A stretch of 64,000 nucleotides of DNA from Saccharopolyspora gregorii (GCF_024734405.1 NZ_CP059556.1:3162001-3226000); one strand, 5' to 3'. Shown: positions 8,862-17,671, counted from the stretch's first letter. Numbers and translations are program-made. Notes: generated by a model not told the origin, from the letters alone.

Positions 8862-9820
8862 GACGCGCTCGCCGGGACGAGTCCGTACCAGCGGGCCCAC
8901 TGCGCGGTCAGCGCGATGCCGTCGGCGAACGACACCCGCGCGTGGTGGCCCAGCTCCCGCCGCAGCTTGCCGAACTCGGCGCGGCCGGGCTGGCGGTACA
9001 GCGCCAGCTCCCAGTCCGCAACGGTGCACCGACCCGCTCCGGACGGGGTGCCGTGGCCGAGCATGCCGCGGAAGGCGTCGAAGAACGCGCCCCAGCTGAC
9101 CGGTTCGTCGCTGCCCACCAGGTAGCGCTGCCCCGCCGCGACGGGCGCGGTGACGGCCAGCCGTGCCGCGTCGGCGACGTCGTCGACGTGCACGGCGTTG
9201 CTGATCCCGGCGTCCCCGGTCGGCAGGTGCTCGTAGTCGGCGGCGGGCCGCGTCAGCTGCGCCACCGTCCACTGCTCGGCCCACGGCCCGTAGATCACCC
9301 CGGGTTGCAGCACCACGGTCTCCAGCCCCTCGCCGTGCGCCCGCAGCACGAGGCGCTCCGCGGCGAGCTTCTGCTGCTCGTACTCGCGGTCGCCGGGATC
9401 GTCGGGGCGGGCCGGCGCCGACTCGGTGATCCGCTCGATCGTGGTCCGGTCGTAGACGTCCAGCGTGCTCAGGTGCACGACGCGCCGCACACCCGCCCGC
9501 CGGGCCGCGGCGAGCACGTTCGCGGTTCCCCCGACGGTGGTGGCCCAGCGTTCGTCCTCCGATCCGCGCGAGCCGAAGGCGCAGTGCACGACCACGTCGA
9601 CGCCGCGGAACGCGTCCTCCAGCGCCTCCTGGTCGAGCAGGTCGGCGACCCGGAACGACATCCGCTCCTGCGGCAGCAGGGCGAACCTGGCCACCCGCCC
9701 GAACCCGCGCACCACCGGCACGACCCGCTCCGCCCCATCGAGCACCAGCCGTTCCACGATCCGCCCGCCGACGAGCCCGCTCGCTCCGGTCACGGCCACG
9801 GTTCTGTCCGCAGTGGTCAT
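8858..9820 (-). CDS. NAD-dependent epimerase/dehydratase (extended SDR)
   Basis: 320 residues. Nucleotide-binding TGASGLVGG (11-19), the HLSTLDVY active-site Ser/Thr segment (116-123) and catalytic Tyr147/Lys151 in YEQQK. LQPGVIYGPW is the usual substrate-side motif of sugar-nucleotide epimerases. The ATG at 9820 is preceded by GGAGGG. It probably epimerises the hexosamine precursor on the way to a gulosamine-type sugar; another sugar, or ring chemistry on the aglycone, is possible. It heads a coupled run epimerase-deacetylase-ATP-grasp-glycosyltransferase. Confidence 0.92.
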   Translation of the reverse strand: MTTADRTVAVTGASGLVGGRIVERLVLDGAERVVPVVRGFGRVARFALLPQERMSFRVADLLDQEALEDAFRGVDVVVHCAFGSRGSEDERWATTVGGTANVLAAARRAGVRRVVHLSTLDVYDRTTIERITESAPARPDDPGDREYEQQKLAAERLVLRAHGEGLETVVLQPGVIYGPWAEQWTVAQLTRPAADYEHLPTGDAGISNAVHVDDVADAARLAVTAPVAAGQRYLVGSDEPVSWGAFFDAFRGMLGHGTPSGAGRCTVADWELALYRQPGRAEFGKLRRELGHHARVSFADGIALTAQWARWYGLVPASAS

Positions 9821-9932
9821 CCAGACATCCCTCCAGGTCTTCGATCGTCTCGTCAGCAGCGGAAGCCGATCAGCGGTGACCGGCTCGGACACGTCGGCAC
9901 CCGGCCCGCTGCGGCTCGCCCTCGGTGGACTC

Positions 9933-10985
9933 CTAGGCGCGGACCGCTCCGGCGTCGCCGGTGATCCAGGGCTGGGCCCACGCGCGCCGGGCGGGGCCGT
10001 GGTAGCAGCGGTCGATCAGGTCGACGACGGCGAGCCCGTCGGCGGGAACGGAGTGCGGTGCGGTGCCGCGCTCGACGGCGGCCGCGAAGTCCGCCAGCTG
10101 CTCCACGAACAGCAGCTCCCACTCGCCCTGCGCGGGCGCCACCGGTGCCACGTCACCGCGGTGGAGCTCGACGCCGTCCGCGGTGATCAACGTGCACTCC
10201 CCGGCGGGGAAGTCCGTACCGATCGTGGCCGTCGCCCGGTCGCCGACGACGGTGCAGCCGCCGCCGAGCGGCCGCAGCCTGCTCAACGACACCCGCGCCT
10301 CGACCGGTCCGAACCGCAGCGACAGCTCCGCGTCGGACTCGACGCCGCCGAGGGAGTTGTCGCGGTAGTCGGCGACTTCCACGTCGGGCCCGAACCACCA
10401 CAGCAGGGTGTCCAGGACGTGCGCGCCGGTGTCGGTGAGCACCCCGCCCCCGGCCAGCGCGCGGTCGAACATCGACCAGCTCACCGGTTCCCACCCGTAG
10501 GGCGCCCCTTCGACCCAGTCGACGCGGCGCACGTCGCCCAGCTCGCCGGACCGGATCAGCCGCCGCACCCAGGCGTAGGCGGGGAACAGCCGCCGCGGGT
10601 GCGCCATGGCGAGCACGGCCGCACCGGAGCGGGCCCGCTCGACCAGGTGGCGCGCGTCGGCGGGGCCGGTGGTCATCGGTTTCTCCAGCAGCACGTGCTT
10701 GCCGTGCGCGAGCAGATCTTCGGCCACGGCGCGGTGCGCGGTGTGCGGGACGACCACCACGGCCGCGTCGAACTCGTCGAGGACCTCGTGCACGGCGGTG
10801 GCCGGCCGCACGTCCCCGGTACCGGAGTGCGCCCGGTACACCTCCAGGGCCCGCTCGGCCTCCCGCGGGCTCCGGTCGACCAACGCGGTCAACCGCACCT
10901 GCGGTCCGGACCGGGCGAGCGCGGGCAGATGGCATCCGCGCGCCGCCGCTCCGCAACCGACGACGGCCAGGCGAAGTGATGACAT
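9933..10985 (-). CDS. Gfo/Idh/MocA family oxidoreductase
   Basis: 350 residues. NAD(P)-binding VVGCGAAARG (8-17), the family hallmark EKP (101-103), and catalytic residues in TDTGAHVLD (D185, H189, D192). The ATG at 10985 has GGAGG seven bases upstream. Members oxidise or reduce sugars and inositols. With the neighbouring epimerase it could carry out the C-3 or C-4 redox inversions needed to turn a gluco- into a gulo-configured amino sugar. That pairing is inference. There is a 112-bp gap before the epimerase operon and 75 bp from the upstream GNAT-like gene. Confidence 0.92.
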   Translation of the reverse strand: MSSLRLAVVGCGAAARGCHLPALARSGPQVRLTALVDRSPREAERALEVYRAHSGTGDVRPATAVHEVLDEFDAAVVVVPHTAHRAVAEDLLAHGKHVLLEKPMTTGPADARHLVERARSGAAVLAMAHPRRLFPAYAWVRRLIRSGELGDVRRVDWVEGAPYGWEPVSWSMFDRALAGGGVLTDTGAHVLDTLLWWFGPDVEVADYRDNSLGGVESDAELSLRFGPVEARVSLSRLRPLGGGCTVVGDRATATIGTDFPAGECTLITADGVELHRGDVAPVAPAQGEWELLFVEQLADFAAAVERGTAPHSVPADGLAVVDLIDRCYHGPARRAWAQPWITGDAGAVRA

Positions 10986-11060
10986 GGTGGAACCTCCGTT
11001 CAACGGCCGGGATTCGACCGAGACGTCCTTCGTCCGCAGGCGGTGCGGCCACCGGCACCG

Positions 11061-11801
11061 CTACTCGGATCCGCCCGAGGCGGGCGGTTCGTGGTGCAGC
11101 CAGAGGTTGGGTTCCGCGTAGGTTCCGGTGCCGTCCTCGGCCACGACGATCGGAGCCAGGGCGCCGGGTACGAGGTAGCGCCCCGGCGCGGGTATCGGCA
11201 GGTCCAGCAGTTCCGCCCAGCGCTCCGCCGGTTGGCTGATCACCAGCGAGCGTTCGGCCACGGCCAGCCGCCGCGCCCCCAGCTCCAGGTGGGTCCGCAG
11301 CCACGGGTCGAAGCAGCGCCCGTCCCGGTCGGTCCAGTCGGCGTAGTCGCCGAGCGGGATGAGCGGGTACCGGCACTTCCTGGTGGGCCGCAGCGGGACG
11401 AGCACGCCGCGCCGGACCCGGCGGGCCGCGCGGTCGATCAGCTCCCGCAGCAGGATCCGGGCGTCGCCGCTGCCGCGGTGCACCGCCGAGACCGACAGCG
11501 CGCACACGACGTCGTGCCCGCTCCGCCCGGCGTTGTCGATCACCTCGACGAGCACGTCGTCGGAGCCGCCCGGCAGCCCCGGCACCGTCCCGTCCCACCA
11601 GGCGGGCAGCGCGTTCGCCGCGGCCCGCAACGACCCGTCCTCGGCCAGCAGGCACAGCTGCCATTCGGGGAACAGTTCGCCGAGCCGGTGCCAACGCCAG
11701 TTCCCCGGCGATTCCCAGCTCATGAACGCGGGCATGTTGCGGCCGACGAGGGCGTCGACGTCGGCGGTGAGCTGCGGATCCCTGGCGAGGTCGGTGAGCA
11801 C
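11061..11801 (-). CDS. GNAT-like acyltransferase domain protein, substrate unknown
   Basis: 246 residues starting at GTG three bases after the dioxygenase stop. It belongs to a recognisable actinobacterial group with conserved blocks such as FPEWQLCLL, GVLVPLRPTRKCRYPLIP, FDPWLRTHLELGA, GRYLVPGAL and YAEPNLWLHH. The central part (HRGSGDARILLRELIDRAAR) resembles the acetyl-CoA-binding region of GNAT enzymes, but the exact R/QxxGxG/A loop is weak. Members turn up next to NRPS genes without an assigned step. Here it might N-acylate an intermediate, or it may be catalytically inert. Confidence 0.7.
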   Translation of the reverse strand: MLTDLARDPQLTADVDALVGRNMPAFMSWESPGNWRWHRLGELFPEWQLCLLAEDGSLRAAANALPAWWDGTVPGLPGGSDDVLVEVIDNAGRSGHDVVCALSVSAVHRGSGDARILLRELIDRAARRVRRGVLVPLRPTRKCRYPLIPLGDYADWTDRDGRCFDPWLRTHLELGARRLAVAERSLVISQPAERWAELLDLPIPAPGRYLVPGALAPIVVAEDGTGTYAEPNLWLHHEPPASGGSE

Positions 11802-11804
11802 GGC

Positions 11805-12821
11805 TCAGCCCAGCAGGCGGGATTCGGCGCCGGCGCGCATGTCGCGGGACTTCGCCAGATCAGCGGTCACGCACACCCGTTTGAGCCAGCGGTCGGTGCC
11901 GTCGTAGCGCGCCCGGAACGGCAGCCTGCCGTGCACCGCGCGGTGGTTGTTGAGGACCAGCAGGTCGCCGACGTCGGCGACCACGGGACGCATCCGGGCG
12001 TCGACGTGCTCGACGATCGCGCGGAACGCGCGCGCGGCCTCCGCGTCGGTGGGCTCCGCCATGAAGTACGGGTCGAGCCGCAGGCACGGGGCTTCGCGGT
12101 CGCCGAACAGCACGGCCACCGGCCGCTGCTCGTCCAGCATCCGCTGGATGCCGTCGAAGCGGCCGCCGCGGGTGCCGGTGCTGTTGTTCTTCGGCAGGTG
12201 CGACTCGTCCGGCGCGATGTGGAACCGCTCCTGGAACAGGACGTCCACGTCGTGCGGCGACAGCGCGGAGACGTCGAGCTCGCCGACGGTCGTCGGCACG
12301 TGGTCGGGGTTGCGCAGCGCCGCCAGCAGCAGGAAGTCCCCGCGGTACGGGTGGAAGGCGTCCTCGGTGTGCCAGGTCAGGAGTTCCCGGCTGCCGAGGC
12401 CGAGCTGGTCGTTCTCGTGGGCGCGGACGGGGAAGATGTCGTGCACCAGCACCCCGTCCTGCTGGGTGGCCCAGCCGAACGGTTCGCCCAGCAGCGCCGA
12501 GTACAGCAGCAGCAGGATCTCCTCCGGGAACTCGGGGCCGGGGCGGTGGCGGGCGCGCCAGTGCTCCGGAGTCGGGCCGATGCGCTCCTGGTCGACCAGG
12601 TGCCCGCGCACGACGCAGTAGCCGGCGCGGTCGCCCATGGCGAACTCGCGCAGGTGGCGCTGCACGCCGTAGGGCAGCTGGCCGGCGAGGTAGGGCAGGT
12701 CCAGCATGAGCCCCGGATCGTCGAACGACGGGTAGGCGCGGGACACGGCCAGGACGTGCTCGGCGATCGTGCGGGCCTCGTCGGGTTCCAGGACGTAGGG
12801 CGCGCGGTCGGCTTTCGACAT
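11805..12821 (-). CDS. Fe(II)/2-oxoglutarate arginine beta-hydroxylase, VioC/OrfP/SttL family
   Basis: 338 residues. Iron ligands are H151 and E153 in WHTEDAFHPYRG and the distal H297 in NNHRAVHGRLPF; the 2-oxoglutarate arginine is R311 in DGTDRWLKR, fourteen residues later, the same spacing as in VioC. HTED rather than HxD is typical of this clavaminate-synthase-like group acting on L-arginine. VioC makes 3-hydroxyarginine; the streptothricin enzyme adds a second hydroxyl at C-4. Which applies here is not visible. The ATG has GGAAGGAGAG upstream. It works before the PLP cyclase encoded two genes upstream. Confidence 0.93.
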   Translation of the reverse strand: MSKADRAPYVLEPDEARTIAEHVLAVSRAYPSFDDPGLMLDLPYLAGQLPYGVQRHLREFAMGDRAGYCVVRGHLVDQERIGPTPEHWRARHRPGPEFPEEILLLLYSALLGEPFGWATQQDGVLVHDIFPVRAHENDQLGLGSRELLTWHTEDAFHPYRGDFLLLAALRNPDHVPTTVGELDVSALSPHDVDVLFQERFHIAPDESHLPKNNSTGTRGGRFDGIQRMLDEQRPVAVLFGDREAPCLRLDPYFMAEPTDAEAARAFRAIVEHVDARMRPVVADVGDLLVLNNHRAVHGRLPFRARYDGTDRWLKRVCVTADLAKSRDMRAGAESRLLG

Positions 12822-12844
12822 GCCAACTCTCCTTCCTGCGAGGA

Positions 12845-14647
12845 CTACCGGTGCGGGGTGGCAGGTGCCGGGGCGGTCCGCAGCTGCGCGGACAGCCGTC
12901 GTGGCGTGCGGTGGCCGAACAGGACGCGGGGCCGCAGTTCCCGGGCCGGGTCGAGTTCGCGGCGCAGCTCGGCGATCAGGCGCAGCGCCAGCACCGAATG
13001 CCCGCCGTGGACGAAGAAGTCGTCGTCGGGGCCGAGGTCCGGCGCGTCGAGCACGTCGCGGAAGCAGCGCAGGACCGTGGCCAGCAGCGCGTCCGAACCG
13101 GTTCCGCCACCGGAACCGGCCGGCACGGCGGTCCACGACACCAGCGCGTCGCGGTCGACCTTGCCGTGGGCGTTCTTCGGGAGTTCCCGGACGTGGTGGA
13201 TGCGGTGCGGCACGAGGGCTTCCGGCAGCACCGCGGCCAGTCGCGCGCTCAGCCGCGCGGACCGCGCCTCGGGGAGCGCGGGTGCGCAGCCCGCGGCCGG
13301 GGCCGAGCCGTCGCCGACCACCAGGTAGGCCCACAACGCGGTGCCGGTGCGCGGGTCGGCCAGCACCACTGCCTGTTCGGCGGGTGCGTGTTCGGTGAGC
13401 AGCCGCTCGATGCGCGCGGGTTCCACCCGGTGACCGCGGATCTTGAGCTGGTCGTCCACCCGGCCGGCGAACACGAGCTGGCCGTCCGCGTCGATCCGTC
13501 CCAGGTCGCCGGTCGCGCAGATGCGCGCCCCGGTGCGCGGGTCCCGGCCGAAGCGCGCGTCGGTGGTCCCGTCGACGTGGCCGCGTCCGACGAGGGGGCC
13601 GCCGAGGTGGATTTCGCCGGTCTCCCCGTGCGCCACGGCGGCGCCCGCGGCGTCCCGGATCGACACCTCGACCTCCGGCAGCGGTACGCCGACGGGGACT
13701 TCCGACGCCTCCGCGGGGAGGTTCCCGTCGTACGTGGTGGAGGTGACGGTGCATTCGGTCAGCCCGTAGACGTGCACCAGCCGGACGTCGTGGGCGCGCT
13801 GCCACGCCCGGTAGGCGTCCGGGTCCATGCGCTCGCCACCGACGAGCGCGGTGTGCAACGCGCGCGGCGGCGGCCGCCGGTGCGCGGCGAGCCAGCGGCC
13901 GTACTCCAGCCAGTACTGCGTGGACAGTTCGACGACGGTGCTGGCGGTGTCCTCCAGCATCCGGTGCAGCTCGTCGAGCGCCGGTACCCGATCGTCGCGG
14001 CGGCAGACCACGGCGGCTCCCGCCGTCAGCGCGGGGAACACCTCCTCGATGAGCACGTCGAAGCCGAGCGAGGCGAGCTGCGCCCACCGGTCGTCCGGTC
14101 CCAGCCGCAGCCGGTCGCGCACGGCCGGTGCGAACCGGGACAGGGAATTCCGCTCGATCGCGATGCCCTTGGGCGCGCCGGTCGATCCGGAGGTGAACAG
14201 CACGTACGCCAGCTGGTCGCCGTCGTGCAGGTGGCGTCGCCAGTCGCACCGGCCGCCGGCCCCGGACCGCCCGGGAACCAGCACGGGAACCTCGCCGAAC
14301 ACCGCGGGATCCGCCCGGTCGGCGAGCCACATCTCGGCGTTCGCGCCTGCGGCGATGGCCGCTCGGGCCGAACGCGGCAGCGCGCCGTCCAGGACGGTGA
14401 ACGCCGCTCCGCTCTTGAGCACCGCGACCATGCCCGCGACCGTGCTCGCCGGGGAGGCCAGCGCCAGGCCGACGATCCGTTCCGGCCCGGCACCGCGTGC
14501 GACGAGGTCCGCGGCCAGCGCGTCCGTGCGCCGGTCCAGCTCGCGGTAGGTCAGCACCGGTCCGCCGTCGATGATCAGCGCGGGCCGGTGCGGACCCTCG
14601 CCGACGCACCGCTCCCACTGGGCCAGCAGGTCCGCTTCGGCCGTCAT
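12845..14647 (-). CDS. NRPS adenylation-thiolation (A-T) didomain protein
   Basis: 600 residues. An adenylation domain (FTSGSTGAPKG, LGFDVLIEE, HVYGLTE, KIRGHRVEP, PKNAHGKVD) is followed by a carrier domain with phosphopantetheine Ser551 in GGHSVLAL. A by-eye alignment to GrsA suggests the pocket D-V-E-E-L-G-V-V-T-K, with two acidic residues beyond D235, which favours a basic amino acid such as arginine, capreomycidine or beta-lysine. In characterised streptothricin systems both A proteins lack a carrier, so the attached T domain is a difference. ATG overlaps the capreomycidine-synthase stop (ATGA); 23 bp separate it from the hydroxylase. Confidence 0.92.
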   Translation of the reverse strand: MTAEADLLAQWERCVGEGPHRPALIIDGGPVLTYRELDRRTDALAADLVARGAGPERIVGLALASPASTVAGMVAVLKSGAAFTVLDGALPRSARAAIAAGANAEMWLADRADPAVFGEVPVLVPGRSGAGGRCDWRRHLHDGDQLAYVLFTSGSTGAPKGIAIERNSLSRFAPAVRDRLRLGPDDRWAQLASLGFDVLIEEVFPALTAGAAVVCRRDDRVPALDELHRMLEDTASTVVELSTQYWLEYGRWLAAHRRPPPRALHTALVGGERMDPDAYRAWQRAHDVRLVHVYGLTECTVTSTTYDGNLPAEASEVPVGVPLPEVEVSIRDAAGAAVAHGETGEIHLGGPLVGRGHVDGTTDARFGRDPRTGARICATGDLGRIDADGQLVFAGRVDDQLKIRGHRVEPARIERLLTEHAPAEQAVVLADPRTGTALWAYLVVGDGSAPAAGCAPALPEARSARLSARLAAVLPEALVPHRIHHVRELPKNAHGKVDRDALVSWTAVPAGSGGGTGSDALLATVLRCFRDVLDAPDLGPDDDFFVHGGHSVLALRLIAELRRELDPARELRPRVLFGHRTPRRLSAQLRTAPAPATPHR

Positions 14648-15801
14648 GACCGCGCTCCGCGCAACCAGGCCGACAACTCCCCGAGTCCCGCCCGGAACTC
14701 CCGTTCGGCGCCGCCGAACCCGAGCCGCACCCCGTCCGGCCTGCCGAACGCGCTGCCCGGCACGAGCAGGGTGCGGTGCGCCTCCAGCAGGCCGAGGCAG
14801 AACGCTTCGCAGTCGGCGGCCTCCCCGCTGAGCCCGCGGATCTCCAGCAGCGCGCACACCCCGCCGAGGGGTTCCTGCCAGCGCACGTGCTCGGCGTGCT
14901 CGGCCACCCAGGCGCGCAGCCGGTCGAGGTTGCGCCGCGCTTCGGCTCGGCGTGGTTCGATCAGCGCGGGGGCGCGGCGCATGGCGCGGGCGGCGATCAG
15001 TTCGACCAGCGGGGACAGGAACAACGTGCTGCGGTCGCGCCGCGGGAACGTGGCCCGCAGCAGTTCGGGTGGCCCCAGGCACCAGCCGACGCGGAGCCCG
15101 GGGAGGCCGAACGCCTTGGAGAACGTGCCGTAGGACAGGGTCCGCTCGTAGCGGGACGCGGGCTCGGGCAGCTGGGCCCAGCGGTGGGTGATCTCGGAGA
15201 ACGCCGCGTCCCAGACGAGCAGCGCGCCGGTCGTCGCGACGTGGTCGACGAACGCCGCCCAGCCCTCCGGGGACAGGGTGCGGCCCGTCGGGTTGTGCGG
15301 GAAGTTCACGATCACGGCCGCGACGTCGCCGGTGATCAGTTCGGCCAGCACGGCCGGGTCCACGTGGCCGCCGCGCACCGCCCCGGTCGGCAGCACGGCG
15401 ACCTCGCAGCCGATGGCCGCCGGGTAGTGCCCGAGCGCGTGGTAAGCGCTCTCCTGCACCACGACCCGGTCACCGGGGCGCAGCACCACCGGCAGCGTGA
15501 GCGCGATGGCTTCGCTGGAGCCGTGGGTGACCAGCACCCGGTCCGGGTCGCCGTCGCCGTAGCGGTCGGCGATGGCTCGGCGGACGTCCGCTCCGCCTTG
15601 GGAGTCGCTGTCGTCCATGAGCACCGCGTCGAGTTCGGCCCGGCCGATGCCGCAGGCGAGGCGCACTTGCTCGAAGGTGTAAGGCCGCACCCCGCTGGAG
15701 CTGAGGTCGAGCACGCCGGGTCGCAGGTGGCGGCGGTACCACTCCTCCAGCAGCGGGGCCGAGTTCGCCGGAACCTGGTCCGGCAGCCGTGTTGCCCTCA
15801 A
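14644..15801 (-). CDS. PLP-dependent capreomycidine synthase, VioD/OrfR/SttN family
   Basis: 385 residues, fold-type I aminotransferase. Blocks match VioD closely: DLSSSGVRPYTF (32-43), THGSSEA (92-98), VNFPHNPTG (165-173) and the cofactor lysine K229 in SYGTFSKAFGLPGLRVGW. The enzyme removes the beta-hydroxyl of (di)hydroxyarginine and closes the six-membered guanidine ring, giving capreomycidine or its 4-hydroxy form. The start is TTG at 15801 with GGAAGGG upstream, the first gene of the minus-strand operon. Together with the hydroxylase it defines the cluster as a capreomycidine/streptolidine pathway. Confidence 0.93.
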   Translation of the reverse strand: MRATRLPDQVPANSAPLLEEWYRRHLRPGVLDLSSSGVRPYTFEQVRLACGIGRAELDAVLMDDSDSQGGADVRRAIADRYGDGDPDRVLVTHGSSEAIALTLPVVLRPGDRVVVQESAYHALGHYPAAIGCEVAVLPTGAVRGGHVDPAVLAELITGDVAAVIVNFPHNPTGRTLSPEGWAAFVDHVATTGALLVWDAAFSEITHRWAQLPEPASRYERTLSYGTFSKAFGLPGLRVGWCLGPPELLRATFPRRDRSTLFLSPLVELIAARAMRRAPALIEPRRAEARRNLDRLRAWVAEHAEHVRWQEPLGGVCALLEIRGLSGEAADCEAFCLGLLEAHRTLLVPGSAFGRPDGVRLGFGGAEREFRAGLGELSAWLRGARS

Positions 15802-16166
15802 CCTTGCGTCCCTTCCTCAAGCCGGCGCGGGACGGCGGCGCTCCCGCGATCGATCTCCTACGAGGACGACCCTCGAACGGTGCGCCGAAATGGTCCGAAC
15901 ACCCGTGAATCGCCAGGTTCGGCCGGAATCGGTGCCGAGGTCCGGATCAGAATCGCCACGTCCGCTCCGCCGCGTCAAGCGGGCGGTGTTCGACCGCGCA
16001 AATACGCGGTCGAACACCGGGAGAACGGTGTCACCCGAATGTGTGCGCACATTCCACGAATGCCGCGGATGATCGCACTCCGGGCACGTGCAATACCCCG
16101 ATCCGAGCGCGTCGCAAATCCGGTATCGGTATTCACGGTCGCCGCGCGTTGTGCGATCATCGCCAC
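15802..16166. promoter_or_regulatory. Divergent intergenic region between cyclase operon and resistance gene
   Basis: 365 bp without a credible gene, visibly richer in A/T than its surroundings. It must hold the promoters of the minus-strand biosynthetic operon and of the plus-strand acetyltransferase, plus the 15-bp inverted repeat listed separately. No convincing -35/-10 pair could be fixed by eye. Confidence 0.6.
15984..16019. promoter_or_regulatory. Perfect 15-bp inverted repeat, candidate operator
   Basis: CGGTGTTCGACCGCG (15984-15998) and its exact reverse complement (16005-16019) flank the six-base spacer CAAATA. It lies midway between the divergent cyclase and acetyltransferase genes. 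No T-run follows on either strand, so a regulator-binding site is more likely than a terminator, though a leader hairpin in either transcript is possible. Confidence 0.6.
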
Positions 16167-16730
16167 GTGATCGAGCAGCAGAACGACTCCCCGAGCACCG
16201 GAATCACCTTCCGCAGGGCCGGGAACGGAGATGAAGCCGCCGTCCGCGCGATCGACGGATCCTTCACCACGAACACCATCTTCGAAGTCAGCGGGGACGA
16301 AGACGGTTTCCGCTTGCGCGAGATTCCGGTGTCACCTCCGATCAACAAGGTGTTCCCCGCCGATGCGGAAGAGGACGACGAGGACGACGACCCGGTTCGG
16401 TTCGTGTGCGTCGACTCCGCCGGAGTGGTCTGCGGTTTCATCGACCTCGAACACGAGCCTTGGAATGGCCGGATGACCATTTCCGATGTGGAAATATCTC
16501 CGGAGCAACGGGGGCGCGGAATCGGTCGCGAACTGGTGAACCTGGCCATCGGCCACGCCCGCGAACTGCGGGCCCGAACCCTGTGGCTGGAGGTCACCAA
16601 CATCAACGCGCCCGCCATCAACGCGTATCGGCGCCTGGGCTTCACGCTCTGCGGACTGGACACCTCGCTGTACCGGGGAACCGCGTCGGAAGGCGAAACG
16701 GCGCTGTTCATGAGCCGCGACCTGACCTGA
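16167..16730 (+). CDS. Streptothricin N-acetyltransferase-like GNAT (self-resistance)
   Basis: 187 residues from a GTG at 16167. The layout matches the Streptomyces streptothricin acetyltransferases: an AVRAIDGSFTTNTIFEV block, PPINKVFPADAEEDDEDDD with its acidic loop, the acetyl-CoA loop RGRGIGRELV, and the C-terminal WLEVTNINAPAINAYRRLGF and ALFMSRDLT segments. These enzymes acetylate the beta-lysine side chain and so inactivate the drug. It is divergent from the biosynthetic operon, as expected for co-regulated resistance. A longer in-frame reading upstream lacks homology. The presence of this gene is the strongest hint that the product carries a free beta-amino acid amine. Confidence 0.92.
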   Translation: MIEQQNDSPSTGITFRRAGNGDEAAVRAIDGSFTTNTIFEVSGDEDGFRLREIPVSPPINKVFPADAEEDDEDDDPVRFVCVDSAGVVCGFIDLEHEPWNGRMTISDVEISPEQRGRGIGRELVNLAIGHARELRARTLWLEVTNINAPAINAYRRLGFTLCGLDTSLYRGTASEGETALFMSRDLT

Positions 16731-16879
16731 GCACCCGGGTGCCGCCGCGACCGGCGACGACTCGGTGACGGGTGCACGCCCCGCGAGACCGCCGTCGCCG
16801 GAACCGTCCGCGGCGCTCGTCGCCGACGTCGCCCCGGGCCACCCGTCGCCCGCGGAGTGACCACCGTTCGGGAGGACCG

Positions 16880-17671
16880 ATGCCGGTAGAGGACGACCGC
16901 GGCGCACCACCGCCCTTCGGCGACGTCGGCACCGGCGAGCCGGTGGTGCTGGTGACGGGGTCCGGCGCGGGCGGATCGACGTGGCACCTGCAGGTTCCGG
17001 CGCTGGTCGCGGCCGGGTACCGGGTGCTCACCCCGGACCACCGGGAGCACTCGGCCGGTGGTGCCGACGATCTCGTCGCGGACCTCGTCAGGTTGATCGA
17101 ACGCGTACGGCTGGGGCCGTGCCGCCTCGTCGGCACGTCGCTGGGCGCGCACGTGGTCCAAGAGCTGCTGCTGGCCCGTCCGGACCTCGCCCGGCAGGCG
17201 GTGCTGCTGGCGACCCGCGGCCGCGCCGACGCACTGCGCGCGGCCATGGTGGCCGCCGAACGCGAACTGCTCGCCAGCGGCGTCGTGCTCCCGCCCGGGT
17301 ACGCGGCGGTGCAGCGGGCGCTGCAGTTCTTGTCCCCCGCGACGCTCAACGACGACGTGCGGCTCACCGACTGGCTGGACCTGTTCGAGGCGTTCCCGCC
17401 GGAGCGCGCGACGGAACTCGTGGACGTCGCGGCGGACCGGCTCGACGCCTACCGGGCGATCCGGGTGCCGACCCTGGTGATCGGGTTCGGCGATGACCTG
17501 ATCGCGCCGCCGCACCTGGGTCGCGAGGTGGCCGCGGCCATCCCCGGAGCGCGCTACATGGAGATCGCCGACTGCGCCCACTACGGCTACCTCGAACGGC
17601 CGGAGGCGGTGAACTCGGCTCTGCTCGACTTCTTCGCACCACCGTCCGCAGGCCGCACGCCGCCGACGTGA
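16880..17671 (+). CDS. Alpha/beta-hydrolase fold protein
   Basis: 263 residues. Nucleophile elbow GTSLGAH, late acid in GFGDDLIAPP and histidine in CAHYGYLERP make a complete Ser-Asp-His triad of the small esterase/haloperoxidase type. ATG at 16880 follows GGAGG. It is 149 bp downstream of the acetyltransferase on the same strand and may share its transcript. Substrate unknown; hydrolysis of the cluster product or an ester intermediate is possible but unsupported. Confidence 0.88.
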   Translation: MPVEDDRGAPPPFGDVGTGEPVVLVTGSGAGGSTWHLQVPALVAAGYRVLTPDHREHSAGGADDLVADLVRLIERVRLGPCRLVGTSLGAHVVQELLLARPDLARQAVLLATRGRADALRAAMVAAERELLASGVVLPPGYAAVQRALQFLSPATLNDDVRLTDWLDLFEAFPPERATELVDVAADRLDAYRAIRVPTLVIGFGDDLIAPPHLGREVAAAIPGARYMEIADCAHYGYLERPEAVNSALLDFFAPPSAGRTPPT

